Assembly (NCBI GenBank): GCA_964538915.1
Contig: CAZIFB010000002.1
Coordinates: 248,001 to 312,000, forward strand
Source of the DNA: JAEUHQ01 sp964538915
GTDB taxonomy: Bacteria > Planctomycetota > UBA1135 > UBA2386
Direction of reading: 5' to 3'
DNA length: 64,000 bases
In this document: positions 30,882-38,812 of the stretch, piece by piece
Layout: each line of letters opens with the position of its first letter
Numbering within the stretch: position 1 is the first letter of the stretch
The notes under the pieces: generated by a model
The model's database searches: none
The model's input: the letters and a program-made list of their open reading frames with translations, nothing else
What the model was told of the DNA's origin: nothing
Translations under genes and position numbers: made by a program

Positions 30882-32708
30882 ATGACGCCGTCCGACGCCG
30901 AAGCGGCGGGACCCGTCGATGGCGCCGCGTCGGCCTCTCCCGCCTCGCGGGATCGCGGGCCGAGTCGAGTTGCCGCGTTGGCCGCCTTCCTGGGCTCGCA
31001 CCGCACGGCGTTCTTCGTGGTGTGGATCGTCTGGGCCGTGATGCTCGGGGCGCACTACGCCCTGGTGCTGGTCATGGCCCCCGAAGTTCCGCTCGGTGAC
31101 GAGTGGTTCACCCTCGCGAGCATGGTCGGGATCGAGAACTTCGACTTCGAGTTCCTCTGGCGGCGACACAACGAGCACCGGATCCCGGTGCCGAAGCTGA
31201 TCATGTGGGCGTGCTACCACGTGGGCGGCTTCAACTTCCGCGCAGCGCCCTTGGTGTACGTCACCACACTCGGCGTCGTGACCGCGGCGACGGTCGTCGC
31301 CGCTCGGATCGTGCGCGGCCGGCAGAGCATCCTGGACGCGGTCCTGCCGTTGCTGCTGCTCCACTGGGGTCATGCGGAGAACACGCTGTGGGGCTTCCAG
31401 GCGCAGATGATCGGTTCCGCTTCGATCAGTCTGGCTCTCCTCGTCCAGATCGCGCGGCGACGGACCGCGATGGCGATCCCAGCCGCGGCGGCCGCGAGCT
31501 TCGCGGTCTGCCTGATCGCCTTGTGCGGGCAGAACGGCGTCGGCCTCGTGCCCGCGTTGTCGGTGTGGATCGGAGGGTCCGCAATCGTGCACTGGCGGTC
31601 CGGGAGTCCCGGGAGTCGCCGTACGGCAATGGTTGTCGCCCTGCTCGCGGCGTTGCCCATCGGGGTCGTGGGCCTCGTGATGTATCGGCTGCCGATGCCA
31701 CAGCGGGCGACCATCGTGCCGGACCTGGCCGTGTCGCTGGAGTTCCTGATGAACGGGCTCGGCCGCGCGACTCAGGAAAGCCAATTGCTCGCAGGCACGT
31801 TCGTGATCGTGCTGATCGCCTCGACCCTGGCTCTGATTGTCGTGCGGTGGTGGCGTGAGCCTGCCGAGCGCGTGCGCCTGTTCGGGCTGTTCTGCTTCTG
31901 CGGGTCCGTCACGTCCCTGGCGCTCGGCATGGGCTACGGCCGGACCTCCGCGTACCAGCTCCGCTACACCACCATCGCGGTGCCGTTGTTCGTCGCGATC
32001 CACTTCGTCTGGGCGATCTACGCGCGGGCCTGGCGGTTGCGCATCGTGCCGGTCGCTCTGCTCGCGGCTTCGGCGGCCTGCCTCCCGCAGAGCACGTTCG
32101 TCGGCAGGTTCGTCGTGTCGGTGTGGCAGCGCTCCTACACCGGACCCTTCCTCGCGGCGGTGGAGTCCGGCAAGCCGATGCCCCTCGTCATCGGCGACCA
32201 CTCGGTCGTCGCCTGGCACTGGAAGCACATGCTGGACTACCTGCTCCCGGAGTTGAAGAAGCGCAGCCTCGGCATGTTCGGCCGGCTCGTGGAAGCACCG
32301 GAGTACGACCGGCAACCGATCGTCTGGGCCGACGCCGTCGCGACGAACGCGAAGATCGTCGGGGACGTGGTGACGATCGGCAGGAGCAGTTCGCTGACGA
32401 TCCGGCTCCCGAGCCCCGCTCCCGTCGAAATGCTGCGCCTCGCGGTCGTGGTGGTGCCACACGGGTCGAACGTGATCCGGTTCCGCATGTCGTGGCGCGA
32501 TTCGCAGCGCGAGCAGTTCAGCGAGGCGCGGTCCAGCGAACACCTCTTCGACCTCGACGCGCACGGCACACCGCTGGCGCGCCGCGCGATCCACGATCAC
32601 GACTTCTGGGCGACGGTGGACTCGTGGGTCGACGAGATCCGGATCGACCTCGACGGCGAGCCCGAGGACCTCCGCATCACGTCGTTCGACGCCCTGCGGC
32701 GCAAGTAG
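30882..32708 (+). CDS. Large polytopic membrane protein, possibly GT-C glycosyltransferase-like
   Basis: The 608-residue protein has an N-terminal membrane helix (about 41-63), an acidic loop with PLGDEWFTLASM and RRHNEHRIPVPKLI, at least eight further hydrophobic segments up to about residue 400, and a soluble C-terminal domain (about 400-608) with a beta-rich composition. The acidic pair in the first extracytoplasmic loop and the general topology are reminiscent of lipid-linked-sugar GT-C transferases, but I see no diagnostic motif. The start at 30882 was chosen because the upstream frame is not membrane-protein-like. It converges with the metzincin gene after 39 bp. Cell-envelope polysaccharide work is possible but unproven. 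Confidence 0.7.
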   Translation: MTPSDAEAAGPVDGAASASPASRDRGPSRVAALAAFLGSHRTAFFVVWIVWAVMLGAHYALVLVMAPEVPLGDEWFTLASMVGIENFDFEFLWRRHNEHRIPVPKLIMWACYHVGGFNFRAAPLVYVTTLGVVTAATVVAARIVRGRQSILDAVLPLLLLHWGHAENTLWGFQAQMIGSASISLALLVQIARRRTAMAIPAAAAASFAVCLIALCGQNGVGLVPALSVWIGGSAIVHWRSGSPGSRRTAMVVALLAALPIGVVGLVMYRLPMPQRATIVPDLAVSLEFLMNGLGRATQESQLLAGTFVIVLIASTLALIVVRWWREPAERVRLFGLFCFCGSVTSLALGMGYGRTSAYQLRYTTIAVPLFVAIHFVWAIYARAWRLRIVPVALLAASAACLPQSTFVGRFVVSVWQRSYTGPFLAAVESGKPMPLVIGDHSVVAWHWKHMLDYLLPELKKRSLGMFGRLVEAPEYDRQPIVWADAVATNAKIVGDVVTIGRSSSLTIRLPSPAPVEMLRLAVVVVPHGSNVIRFRMSWRDSQREQFSEARSSEHLFDLDAHGTPLARRAIHDHDFWATVDSWVDEIRIDLDGEPEDLRITSFDALRRK

Positions 32709-32747
32709 GGCCGGACTCCGCATGGGGCGCGGTGCGCACCCGTGCGG

Positions 32748-34364
32748 TCAGGGGATCGTGACGGTGAGCGCGTCCGTCGCGGAGAGTCCTTCCACCGCGG
32801 TCGCGTCGAGGAAGAACGTCTGCAGCCACACGCGGAAGGCCGGCGGCAGCGTCGCCATCCAGTCGAGGTTCTGCACGATGTCGGGGCCGCTGCCGAGGAC
32901 CGCGAGCAGGATGTCGGGCGATGGTTCGACGGTGCCGCCGAACGCGGGGATCGAGAGCGCGGACGCGCCGATCGCGACGAGGCCGATCGAGTTCGGCGCG
33001 TAGTTGCCGATGGTGAGCTCGATGGGATCGACGAGGTTCATCGTGCCGGAACCGTGCTGCAGCGGTTTGCCGAGCGCACCCGTGATCCCGCCGCCGAGCT
33101 GGCACCAGTTCGGCGCCGTCGTCGCGTGGAATTGTGCGACCGTGTCGACGGTCTGGTTGAGCGTGAGCACGTTGTCCGCCGCGCCCGCCACGCCCATCGT
33201 GTAGCCGAGCCACGTGACGTTCGGGCTCGACCAGCGGTTGATTCGCACGCCGGGCGGGTAGGCCATGATGGTGCGGTAGGCGTCGTCCGCGGTGCGGAAC
33301 CCGTAGGAATAAGGGAAGAGCGCCGAGCCCGCGTTCGCGGCGTCGTGGTGGCAGCCCATGTTGTGGCCGCACTCGTGCGTGAACGAGCGGTTCGAGATGC
33401 AGGTGCGAACGGTCACGCCGAACGCCGACGATGCGAACCCCGTCGAGAGGTTGGTCATCAGGTACGCGATGCCGCAGTAGGCGGGCGACGCCGGGTCGGT
33501 CACGAGGTGCACCAGGTCCGCGCCGTACGTGTCGCGCAGCGCGTGCACTTCGTCCATGAAGCCGTCCTGGTCGGAGCGCAGGTTCGCGAGGTCGGTGCCC
33601 GTGCCGAGTTCGGCGTAGTTCGTCTCCGCCATGTGCACGAGCCGGAACTCGGCGGGCACACCGCTCTGCATGTGACCGTCGTTGGCCTGGGCGATCGCAC
33701 CGACGATCGCCGCTTCGATCGCGGCGACACCGCCGGCGTTCTGTCGTGCGAGCGGCGTGTAGAAGACGATGACGTCGATCGTCGTCAGCGAGCAGTTCGT
33801 GTTCGGCGACCCCGACGACGAGAGTTGCGCCGGCGGCGCCACGACGGCTGTGGTGTGGTCCGTGCCGCAGCCCATGTGCGCGGGCAGCCGCCGCTGGTCG
33901 ATCCGCTGCAGCACGTGTACGTCGCCGACGCCGGTGTAGGCGATCACGAACTGGCGCGCCTCGACGTCGATCGATGCCCATGTCTCACCACCCGGCGCGA
34001 GTACGACGTGCACCTCGCTCTGGCGACCGACGACGTGACCGTCGAACACGCGATAGCCGAGGGCCCACTTCCGGCTCGTGAACTCGATGTCCACGCGCTC
34101 GTCGAAGAGGTCGGCGGCGAACGTGCCGAGTGGCGGCGCGCCGCCGAGCGGCATCGCGCCGAGCGCCGTCGTGTCGACGCGCACGAACCGCGACTGCGCG
34201 ACCATCGGACTGCGCGCTTCCTCGGCGGCGCTCCAGGTCTGCGCCGCGGCCGGCACCGGATCGACGAGTGTGAAGAGTGGTGCCTGCGCGCCTGCCGTGG
34301 TGAAGGCCGAGAGCGAGAACGCGAGCCAGCTCACTGCTCGCGGGATGTTGGACCATCCGGACAT
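32748..34364 (-). CDS. Secreted metzincin zinc metalloprotease (reprolysin-like)
   Basis: The 538-residue protein has a signal peptide ending near TTAGAQA (residue about 27), a propeptide-like region with a single free Cys (AHMGCGTD), then the catalytic domain. The zinc motif SFTHECGHNMGCHHD starts at His330 and fits HExxHxxGxxH, with a downstream Met-turn YRTIMAYP, placing it in the metzincin clan near M12B/reprolysin-like bacterial enzymes. The TLxxIDVIVFYTPLAR strand before it is also typical. A C-terminal beta domain (about 420-538) ends DALTVTIP and resembles export or adhesion domains in this organism's other secreted proteins. It should be a secreted endopeptidase; the substrate is unknown. 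Confidence 0.9.
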   Translation of the reverse strand: MSGWSNIPRAVSWLAFSLSAFTTAGAQAPLFTLVDPVPAAAQTWSAAEEARSPMVAQSRFVRVDTTALGAMPLGGAPPLGTFAADLFDERVDIEFTSRKWALGYRVFDGHVVGRQSEVHVVLAPGGETWASIDVEARQFVIAYTGVGDVHVLQRIDQRRLPAHMGCGTDHTTAVVAPPAQLSSSGSPNTNCSLTTIDVIVFYTPLARQNAGGVAAIEAAIVGAIAQANDGHMQSGVPAEFRLVHMAETNYAELGTGTDLANLRSDQDGFMDEVHALRDTYGADLVHLVTDPASPAYCGIAYLMTNLSTGFASSAFGVTVRTCISNRSFTHECGHNMGCHHDAANAGSALFPYSYGFRTADDAYRTIMAYPPGVRINRWSSPNVTWLGYTMGVAGAADNVLTLNQTVDTVAQFHATTAPNWCQLGGGITGALGKPLQHGSGTMNLVDPIELTIGNYAPNSIGLVAIGASALSIPAFGGTVEPSPDILLAVLGSGPDIVQNLDWMATLPPAFRVWLQTFFLDATAVEGLSATDALTVTIP

Positions 34365-34389
34365 CGGGAGAACCTCTGTCGGGGGAACA

Positions 34390-34450
34390 CAAGCGACGGG
34401 TGGAGGCGGACATCAGAACCCGCGATGGCGTGGAGGCAACCCGTCGCTTG
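34390..34450. repeat. Twelve-base perfect inverted repeat in a divergent intergenic region
   Basis: CAAGCGACGGGT at 34390-34401 is the exact reverse complement of ACCCGTCGCTTG at 34439-34450, with 37 bases between; the heptamer TGGAGGC also occurs twice inside (34401 and 34431). It lies between the divergent protease and IPT-protein genes, 26 bp upstream of the protease start. It may be an operator pair or an mRNA hairpin of the protease leader. Confidence 0.6.
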
Positions 34451-34541
34451 GAATTGACGTGGGGCGACGACTCCGCCGACCGCGCCACGGTGCCGCGACG
34501 TCCGCCGGGTCGTTGCTTTCGGCTGCACGAAAGGGCGCGAA

Positions 34542-34569
34542 TTGACGCGGTGGGCGCGGTTTCTACACT
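34542..34569 (+). promoter_or_regulatory. Candidate sigma-70-type promoter of the IPT-like secreted protein gene
   Basis: TTGACG at 34542-34547 and TACACT at 34564-34569 are separated by 16 bp, within a less GC-rich patch. This is the best-looking -35/-10 pair seen in the window and lies 62 bp before the ATG at 34632. Confidence 0.5.
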
Positions 34570-34631
34570 CTCCGCGATCTCACCCTGGAGTCTGCGTCGT
34601 CCCCCCGACGCAGGGGTGGCCAATCTTCGCC

Positions 34632-35795
34632 ATGCGGAATCTCGTCTTCGCGATCGGACTGTCGATCGGTGTCTCAGCCCTCGGGCAGAGCCAGATCGCG
34701 CGCTTCGACTTTCAGAACCAGCTGAGCAGCGCCCAGCCGGCATTCGCCTACGTCGGCGACGTGGTCCTCAGCAAGTCGCATCAGTTCAGCGGACCCTCGT
34801 CGGATCGCGCGCTGTCGTTGCCTCTCTCGTGGAACACCGGTGGCAGCCTGAGCTTCACGGTGTGGCCCGGCTACGGGCAGACGATGGACTTCGGCCATCT
34901 CCGGTGGTTCGTGCTGCCGAACTCGCCCGGAGTCCAGGACTGTGTGCAGGGCGTCAGCATCTTCGCCAACGGTCTGCAGGTGGCGTTCCTGAACTCGATC
35001 CCGCAGAACACGGTGATCGACGTCGATCTGACCTCGTTCGCGTCGCTGCAGAACACGGTCTATCCGGTCACGTTCGACCTCGTCTTCGTCGGCAACCCGA
35101 CCGGCACGTCGGCACACGAGATCGGCTTTCTCGAGGTGACCGGTTCCGCTTGTGACTTCACGATCCAGTCCGTGACCCCGACCTCGCTGCCGACGGCGAC
35201 GACCGACTACTTCCAGATCCTCGGCGACGGCTTCCGCACGGCACAAGGCGTGTCGCGCGTGGTGCAGGTCAAGTTCGGCAACACGGTGCTGGTGCCGTAT
35301 TCGCAGAACGCGTTCGTGGTGGGTTCCTACGAAGTCTTCTCCCAGTGGAAGGTGCGCGTTCGCCCGCCGCAGTGCATCCCGCCGGGGCAATACACGATCG
35401 AGATCCAGACCGACTGTGACGTCAAGTCCGTTCAGGTGTCGCTCGTCGATCCGACGGCGCCGGTGATCGCCACGGCGTCCACCTACCCGGCGGGAACGAC
35501 CCAGTGCTTCTCGGTGCACGCCGGCGGAACCGGGCCGCAGATCATCGTTCTCTTCGCGAGCCCCCTCGATCAGCCGTCGGTCGTGCCTGGCCTGCTCGCG
35601 CTCGATCTCGCGGACAACTTCTCGCTCTACGGGATGGTGTTCGCGATCGGCGACTGCGTGAACTTCTGCCTGAACGTGCCGCTCGTGAAGATCGACACGT
35701 GCCACTACTTCCAGGCAGCGATCTGGCACAACAGCAACCTCTCGCTGACGAGCCCGCTGCCGACGACCCGGCGCGTCACGACCTGCTGGTACTGA
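34632..35795 (+). CDS. Secreted beta-sandwich protein with IPT/TIG-like domain
   Basis: The 387-residue protein starts with a signal peptide (MRNLVFAIGLSIGVSALGQS). The first half is beta-rich with FDFQNQLSS and SLPLSWNTGGSLSFTVWPGYG. From about residue 178 an immunoglobulin-like IPT/TIG domain is visible (IQSVTPTSLPTATTDYFQILGDGF, PPGQYTIEIQTD). A Cys-containing C-terminal domain ends TTRRVTTCWY, resembling the final domain of other secreted proteins here. No catalytic residues are recognised; a structural or binding role outside the cell is likely. The start was chosen from the signal peptide; the promoter candidate lies 62 bp upstream. Confidence 0.8.
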   Translation: MRNLVFAIGLSIGVSALGQSQIARFDFQNQLSSAQPAFAYVGDVVLSKSHQFSGPSSDRALSLPLSWNTGGSLSFTVWPGYGQTMDFGHLRWFVLPNSPGVQDCVQGVSIFANGLQVAFLNSIPQNTVIDVDLTSFASLQNTVYPVTFDLVFVGNPTGTSAHEIGFLEVTGSACDFTIQSVTPTSLPTATTDYFQILGDGFRTAQGVSRVVQVKFGNTVLVPYSQNAFVVGSYEVFSQWKVRVRPPQCIPPGQYTIEIQTDCDVKSVQVSLVDPTAPVIATASTYPAGTTQCFSVHAGGTGPQIIVLFASPLDQPSVVPGLLALDLADNFSLYGMVFAIGDCVNFCLNVPLVKIDTCHYFQAAIWHNSNLSLTSPLPTTRRVTTCWY

Positions 35796-36037
35796 GCCCC
35801 CGCCTGTGCGGGCGGCGCTCGCGGTGCCCTGGGAGCCGCCGCATTCAGCCCTGCTGCGAGCGAAAGGCACCGTAGCGCGGCGGTTCCGGTGCTACCGGAC
35901 GTGCCTCGTGTCGTCCGCGACCATGCCTCCCTCGTGGAGGGGGTTCCCCTGCCCGGTTTCGGGCGATGCCACCGAAAGGTGCCCCGGGTCCGTGGTCGAT
36001 GGGATTGGCGGCAGGCAAGGCGGCGAATCCCGGCACC

Positions 36038-38731
36038 ATGCACGAAAGCAAACCAGGCACCACGCGGCGGGCGAACGGTCGCGCCGCTGCACGGGCGGGG
36101 TGGATCGTCTCGGCGATCGTTGCTGCCGTCTTTTATTCCACGGTGCCCGTCCCGCCGTTCGTCGGCGCGGCTGTCTTTCTCGGCCTCGCCGCCGTCGCGT
36201 TTGCGTGGCCGTGCCCTGCCGCGCGGATGAGCGGGGGCGCGATGGACCTCGTCGACGCCACGCCCGTGCCGACGTGGGGAACGGGGCCCGACGGCCGCGT
36301 GCAGTTCTGCAATCGCGCGTTCCACGAATGCACTGGCCGCGATGGCAGCGGGGTGCCCGACGAAGAAGCGTTTGCCGAAGCCCTGCACCCGGAGGAGCGC
36401 GACTCGGTTCTCGCGCGGCTCGTCCAGTGTGCTTCGACCCGATCCGAATGGACGGGTGAGTTCCGCATGTGGCACCGCGACGGGCGGCACCGTTGGATGT
36501 CCGGAACGGCGCGGCCCCGCTTCGATCCGACCGGCGCGTTCCTCGGCCTCGTCGGTGGCTGCGTCGACATCGACGAACGCCGACGCGCCGCTGCGGCAGA
36601 AGCGGAGGCCCACGCACGCCTGCAAGTGTTCGTCGACCACGCCGCCGCGGCGGTCGCGATGTTCGACAAGGACATGCGCTACCTGGCATGCAGCCGGCGG
36701 TGGCTGTCGGACTACGGCCTCCAGAACGAGTCGGTCCTCGGGCGCAACCACTACGACGTCTTCCCGGAGATCCCGGAGCGGTGGAAGGAGATCCATCGCC
36801 GTTGCCTGCAGGGCGCGGTCGAGATGTCGTCGGCCGATCACTTCGAACGGGCGGATGGCAGGTGTCAGTGGCTCCGGTGGGACGTGCGCCCGTGGCGCGC
36901 CGTCGACGGTTCGATCGGCGGCCTGATGATGTTCACCGACGACATCACGGCGACGCTCGAAGCCGCGCGCCTGCGCGAGACGACGGCGACGGTGATGGAA
37001 GCCGTCGCCGCGGATCGCCCGCTGCCCGAGGTGCTGGCGATGCTCACCACCGCGGCAGAGCAGACGTACGCCGACCTCCGGGCTTCGGTCCTGCTGCTCC
37101 GCGACGGCAAGCTGTGGCTCGGTGCGGGCCCGTCGTTGCCGCCGGACTACAACGCGGCGATCGAAGGGCTCGCGATCGGACCTTCGGTCGGCTCCTGCGG
37201 CACGGCCGCGTTCACGGGTCGACGTGTCATCGTCGCGGACACGTGGGTCGACGCGAAGTGGGAGGTGTGTCGTGAACTCGCTCGACGGCACGATCTGCGC
37301 GCGTGCTGGTCGCAGCCCATCGTCGCTGGAGGCAGTTCGTCCGGCGCCGGCGCGCGAGTGCTCGGCACCTTCGCGATGTACTTCCGCACACCGCGCGAGC
37401 CGACGCCGCAACAGATCCGGCTGGTGGAGGACCTGGCGCACCTCGCCGCGGTCGCCATCGAACGCTGCCGCGCGAGCGAAGCGCTGCACACCACGCTGCG
37501 CGACCTCGTGGCGGCGCGTCGGCAGGCGGAAGCAGCCAGCCTGGCGAAGAGCGAGTTCCTCGCGAACATGAGTCACGAGATCCGGACCCCGATGTCGGCG
37601 ATCCTCGGATTCGCGGACATCCTCGCGGACGAGCCGCTGGCTCCGCTCCTGCCGCGACAACGGCAGGAGGCCCTGGCGGCGATCCGCCGCAACGGCGACC
37701 ACCTCATCGCGGTCATCAACGACGTGCTCGACATCTCGAAGATCGAGGCGGGCAAGATGTCCGTGGAACGGATCGCCACGGACGCGCGGCAGGTGGTCGA
37801 CGACGTCGTGTCGCAACTGCGAGAGCGTGCCGAAGCGAAGGGGATCGCAGTCGAGGTGGTGCACGCCGCCGACGTCCCGCGCTCGTTCCTCGCCGACCCG
37901 CTTCGCCTTCGCCAGATCCTCGTCAACCTGCTCGGCAACGCGATCAAGTTCACCGACACCGGTTCGGTCACCGTCGCGACGGAGCTCGCACCCGGCTCCG
38001 ATGGTGCGCCGTGGTTGCGAGTGAAGGTCGTCGACACCGGAATCGGGATGAGCCCTGGTCAGTGTGTGTCCGTCTTCGACGCGTTCACGCAGGCCGACAC
38101 GTCGACGACGCGGCGATACGGCGGCACGGGGCTCGGGCTGCGAATCTCCAAGCGGCTCGCCGAGGTCCTCGGCGGCGACATTGCGGTCGAGTCCGAACTC
38201 GGGCGCGGCAGCGTGTTCACTCTGCGGGTGCCGGCGCCTCCGGTGCCGGACGGCAACGCGTCGCCCGCTCCGGTTCGCGCGGCGATGCCCGAACGCGCCG
38301 ACGCCCGGCCGTCGCTCGCGGGCGCGCGGATCCTGCTCGCGGAGGACGGCCGCGACAACCAGCGCCTGTTGACGCTGCTGCTGCACCGCGCCGGTGCCGA
38401 CGTCACGATCGCGGAGAACGGGCGGGCGGCGGTGGCAGCGGTGTGCGAAGGGGCCGATCCGACCGCCGCGTTGCGCTCTCCACGCCCCTTCGATCTCGTC
38501 CTCATGGACATGCAGATGCCGGAGCTCGACGGCTACGCCGCGGCGGCGATGCTGCGAGCGAAGGGCTTCTCGGCGCCGGTGATCGCGATCACTGCACACG
38601 CCCTGGCCGGTGACCGTGAACGGTGCATCGCTGCCGGCTGCGACGACTACCTGCGCAAGCCCGTCGATCGGGTCGAATTGGTCCAAGCGTGTGTGCGTGC
38701 CATGGACCGCGGCCGACAGTCGGGCGCCTGA
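36038..38731 (+). CDS. Hybrid sensor histidine kinase (2 TM, 2 PAS, GAF, HisKA, HATPase, receiver)
   Basis: From the ATG at 36038 the product has 897 residues; ATGs at 35999 and 35966 are also possible. Two short membrane helices (about 20-36 and 38-56) are followed by PAS domains (about 66-185 and 190-315), a GAF domain (about 320-475), and HisKA with the phospho-acceptor His at about 513 (FLANMSHEIRTPM). The HATPase_c domain has N and G boxes (LLGNAIKFTDTG, VDTGIGM, GGTGLGL), and a C-terminal receiver has the phospho-Asp at about 824 (LVLMDMQMPELDGY) and the Lys of LRKPVDR. It should autophosphorylate and pass phosphate to its own receiver. No response regulator or Hpt gene is adjacent, so the output is unknown. 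The signal is likely cytosolic or redox/light-like through the PAS/GAF sensors. Confidence 0.92.
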   Translation: MHESKPGTTRRANGRAAARAGWIVSAIVAAVFYSTVPVPPFVGAAVFLGLAAVAFAWPCPAARMSGGAMDLVDATPVPTWGTGPDGRVQFCNRAFHECTGRDGSGVPDEEAFAEALHPEERDSVLARLVQCASTRSEWTGEFRMWHRDGRHRWMSGTARPRFDPTGAFLGLVGGCVDIDERRRAAAAEAEAHARLQVFVDHAAAAVAMFDKDMRYLACSRRWLSDYGLQNESVLGRNHYDVFPEIPERWKEIHRRCLQGAVEMSSADHFERADGRCQWLRWDVRPWRAVDGSIGGLMMFTDDITATLEAARLRETTATVMEAVAADRPLPEVLAMLTTAAEQTYADLRASVLLLRDGKLWLGAGPSLPPDYNAAIEGLAIGPSVGSCGTAAFTGRRVIVADTWVDAKWEVCRELARRHDLRACWSQPIVAGGSSSGAGARVLGTFAMYFRTPREPTPQQIRLVEDLAHLAAVAIERCRASEALHTTLRDLVAARRQAEAASLAKSEFLANMSHEIRTPMSAILGFADILADEPLAPLLPRQRQEALAAIRRNGDHLIAVINDVLDISKIEAGKMSVERIATDARQVVDDVVSQLRERAEAKGIAVEVVHAADVPRSFLADPLRLRQILVNLLGNAIKFTDTGSVTVATELAPGSDGAPWLRVKVVDTGIGMSPGQCVSVFDAFTQADTSTTRRYGGTGLGLRISKRLAEVLGGDIAVESELGRGSVFTLRVPAPPVPDGNASPAPVRAAMPERADARPSLAGARILLAEDGRDNQRLLTLLLHRAGADVTIAENGRAAVAAVCEGADPTAALRSPRPFDLVLMDMQMPELDGYAAAAMLRAKGFSAPVIAITAHALAGDRERCIAAGCDDYLRKPVDRVELVQACVRAMDRGRQSGA

Positions 38732-38812
38732 GTCCCGCGCCGCCGACGCGCCCGAGGGACGAGACTCCCGGCAGGCAGCGCCGCCCTGGCGTCGAAACCG
38801 GTCGCGGGTTCG

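Noticed and set aside
35966..36037. Earlier ATGs for the hybrid histidine kinase
   Set aside because: The 24 extra residues are Gly/Pro-rich and shadow-like; the third ATG gives a basic N-terminus ahead of the first membrane helix. Not certain.
36038..38731. Part of the kinase-FHA redox system
   Set aside because: The hybrid histidine kinase has no FHA or redox neighbours and is over 15 kb away.
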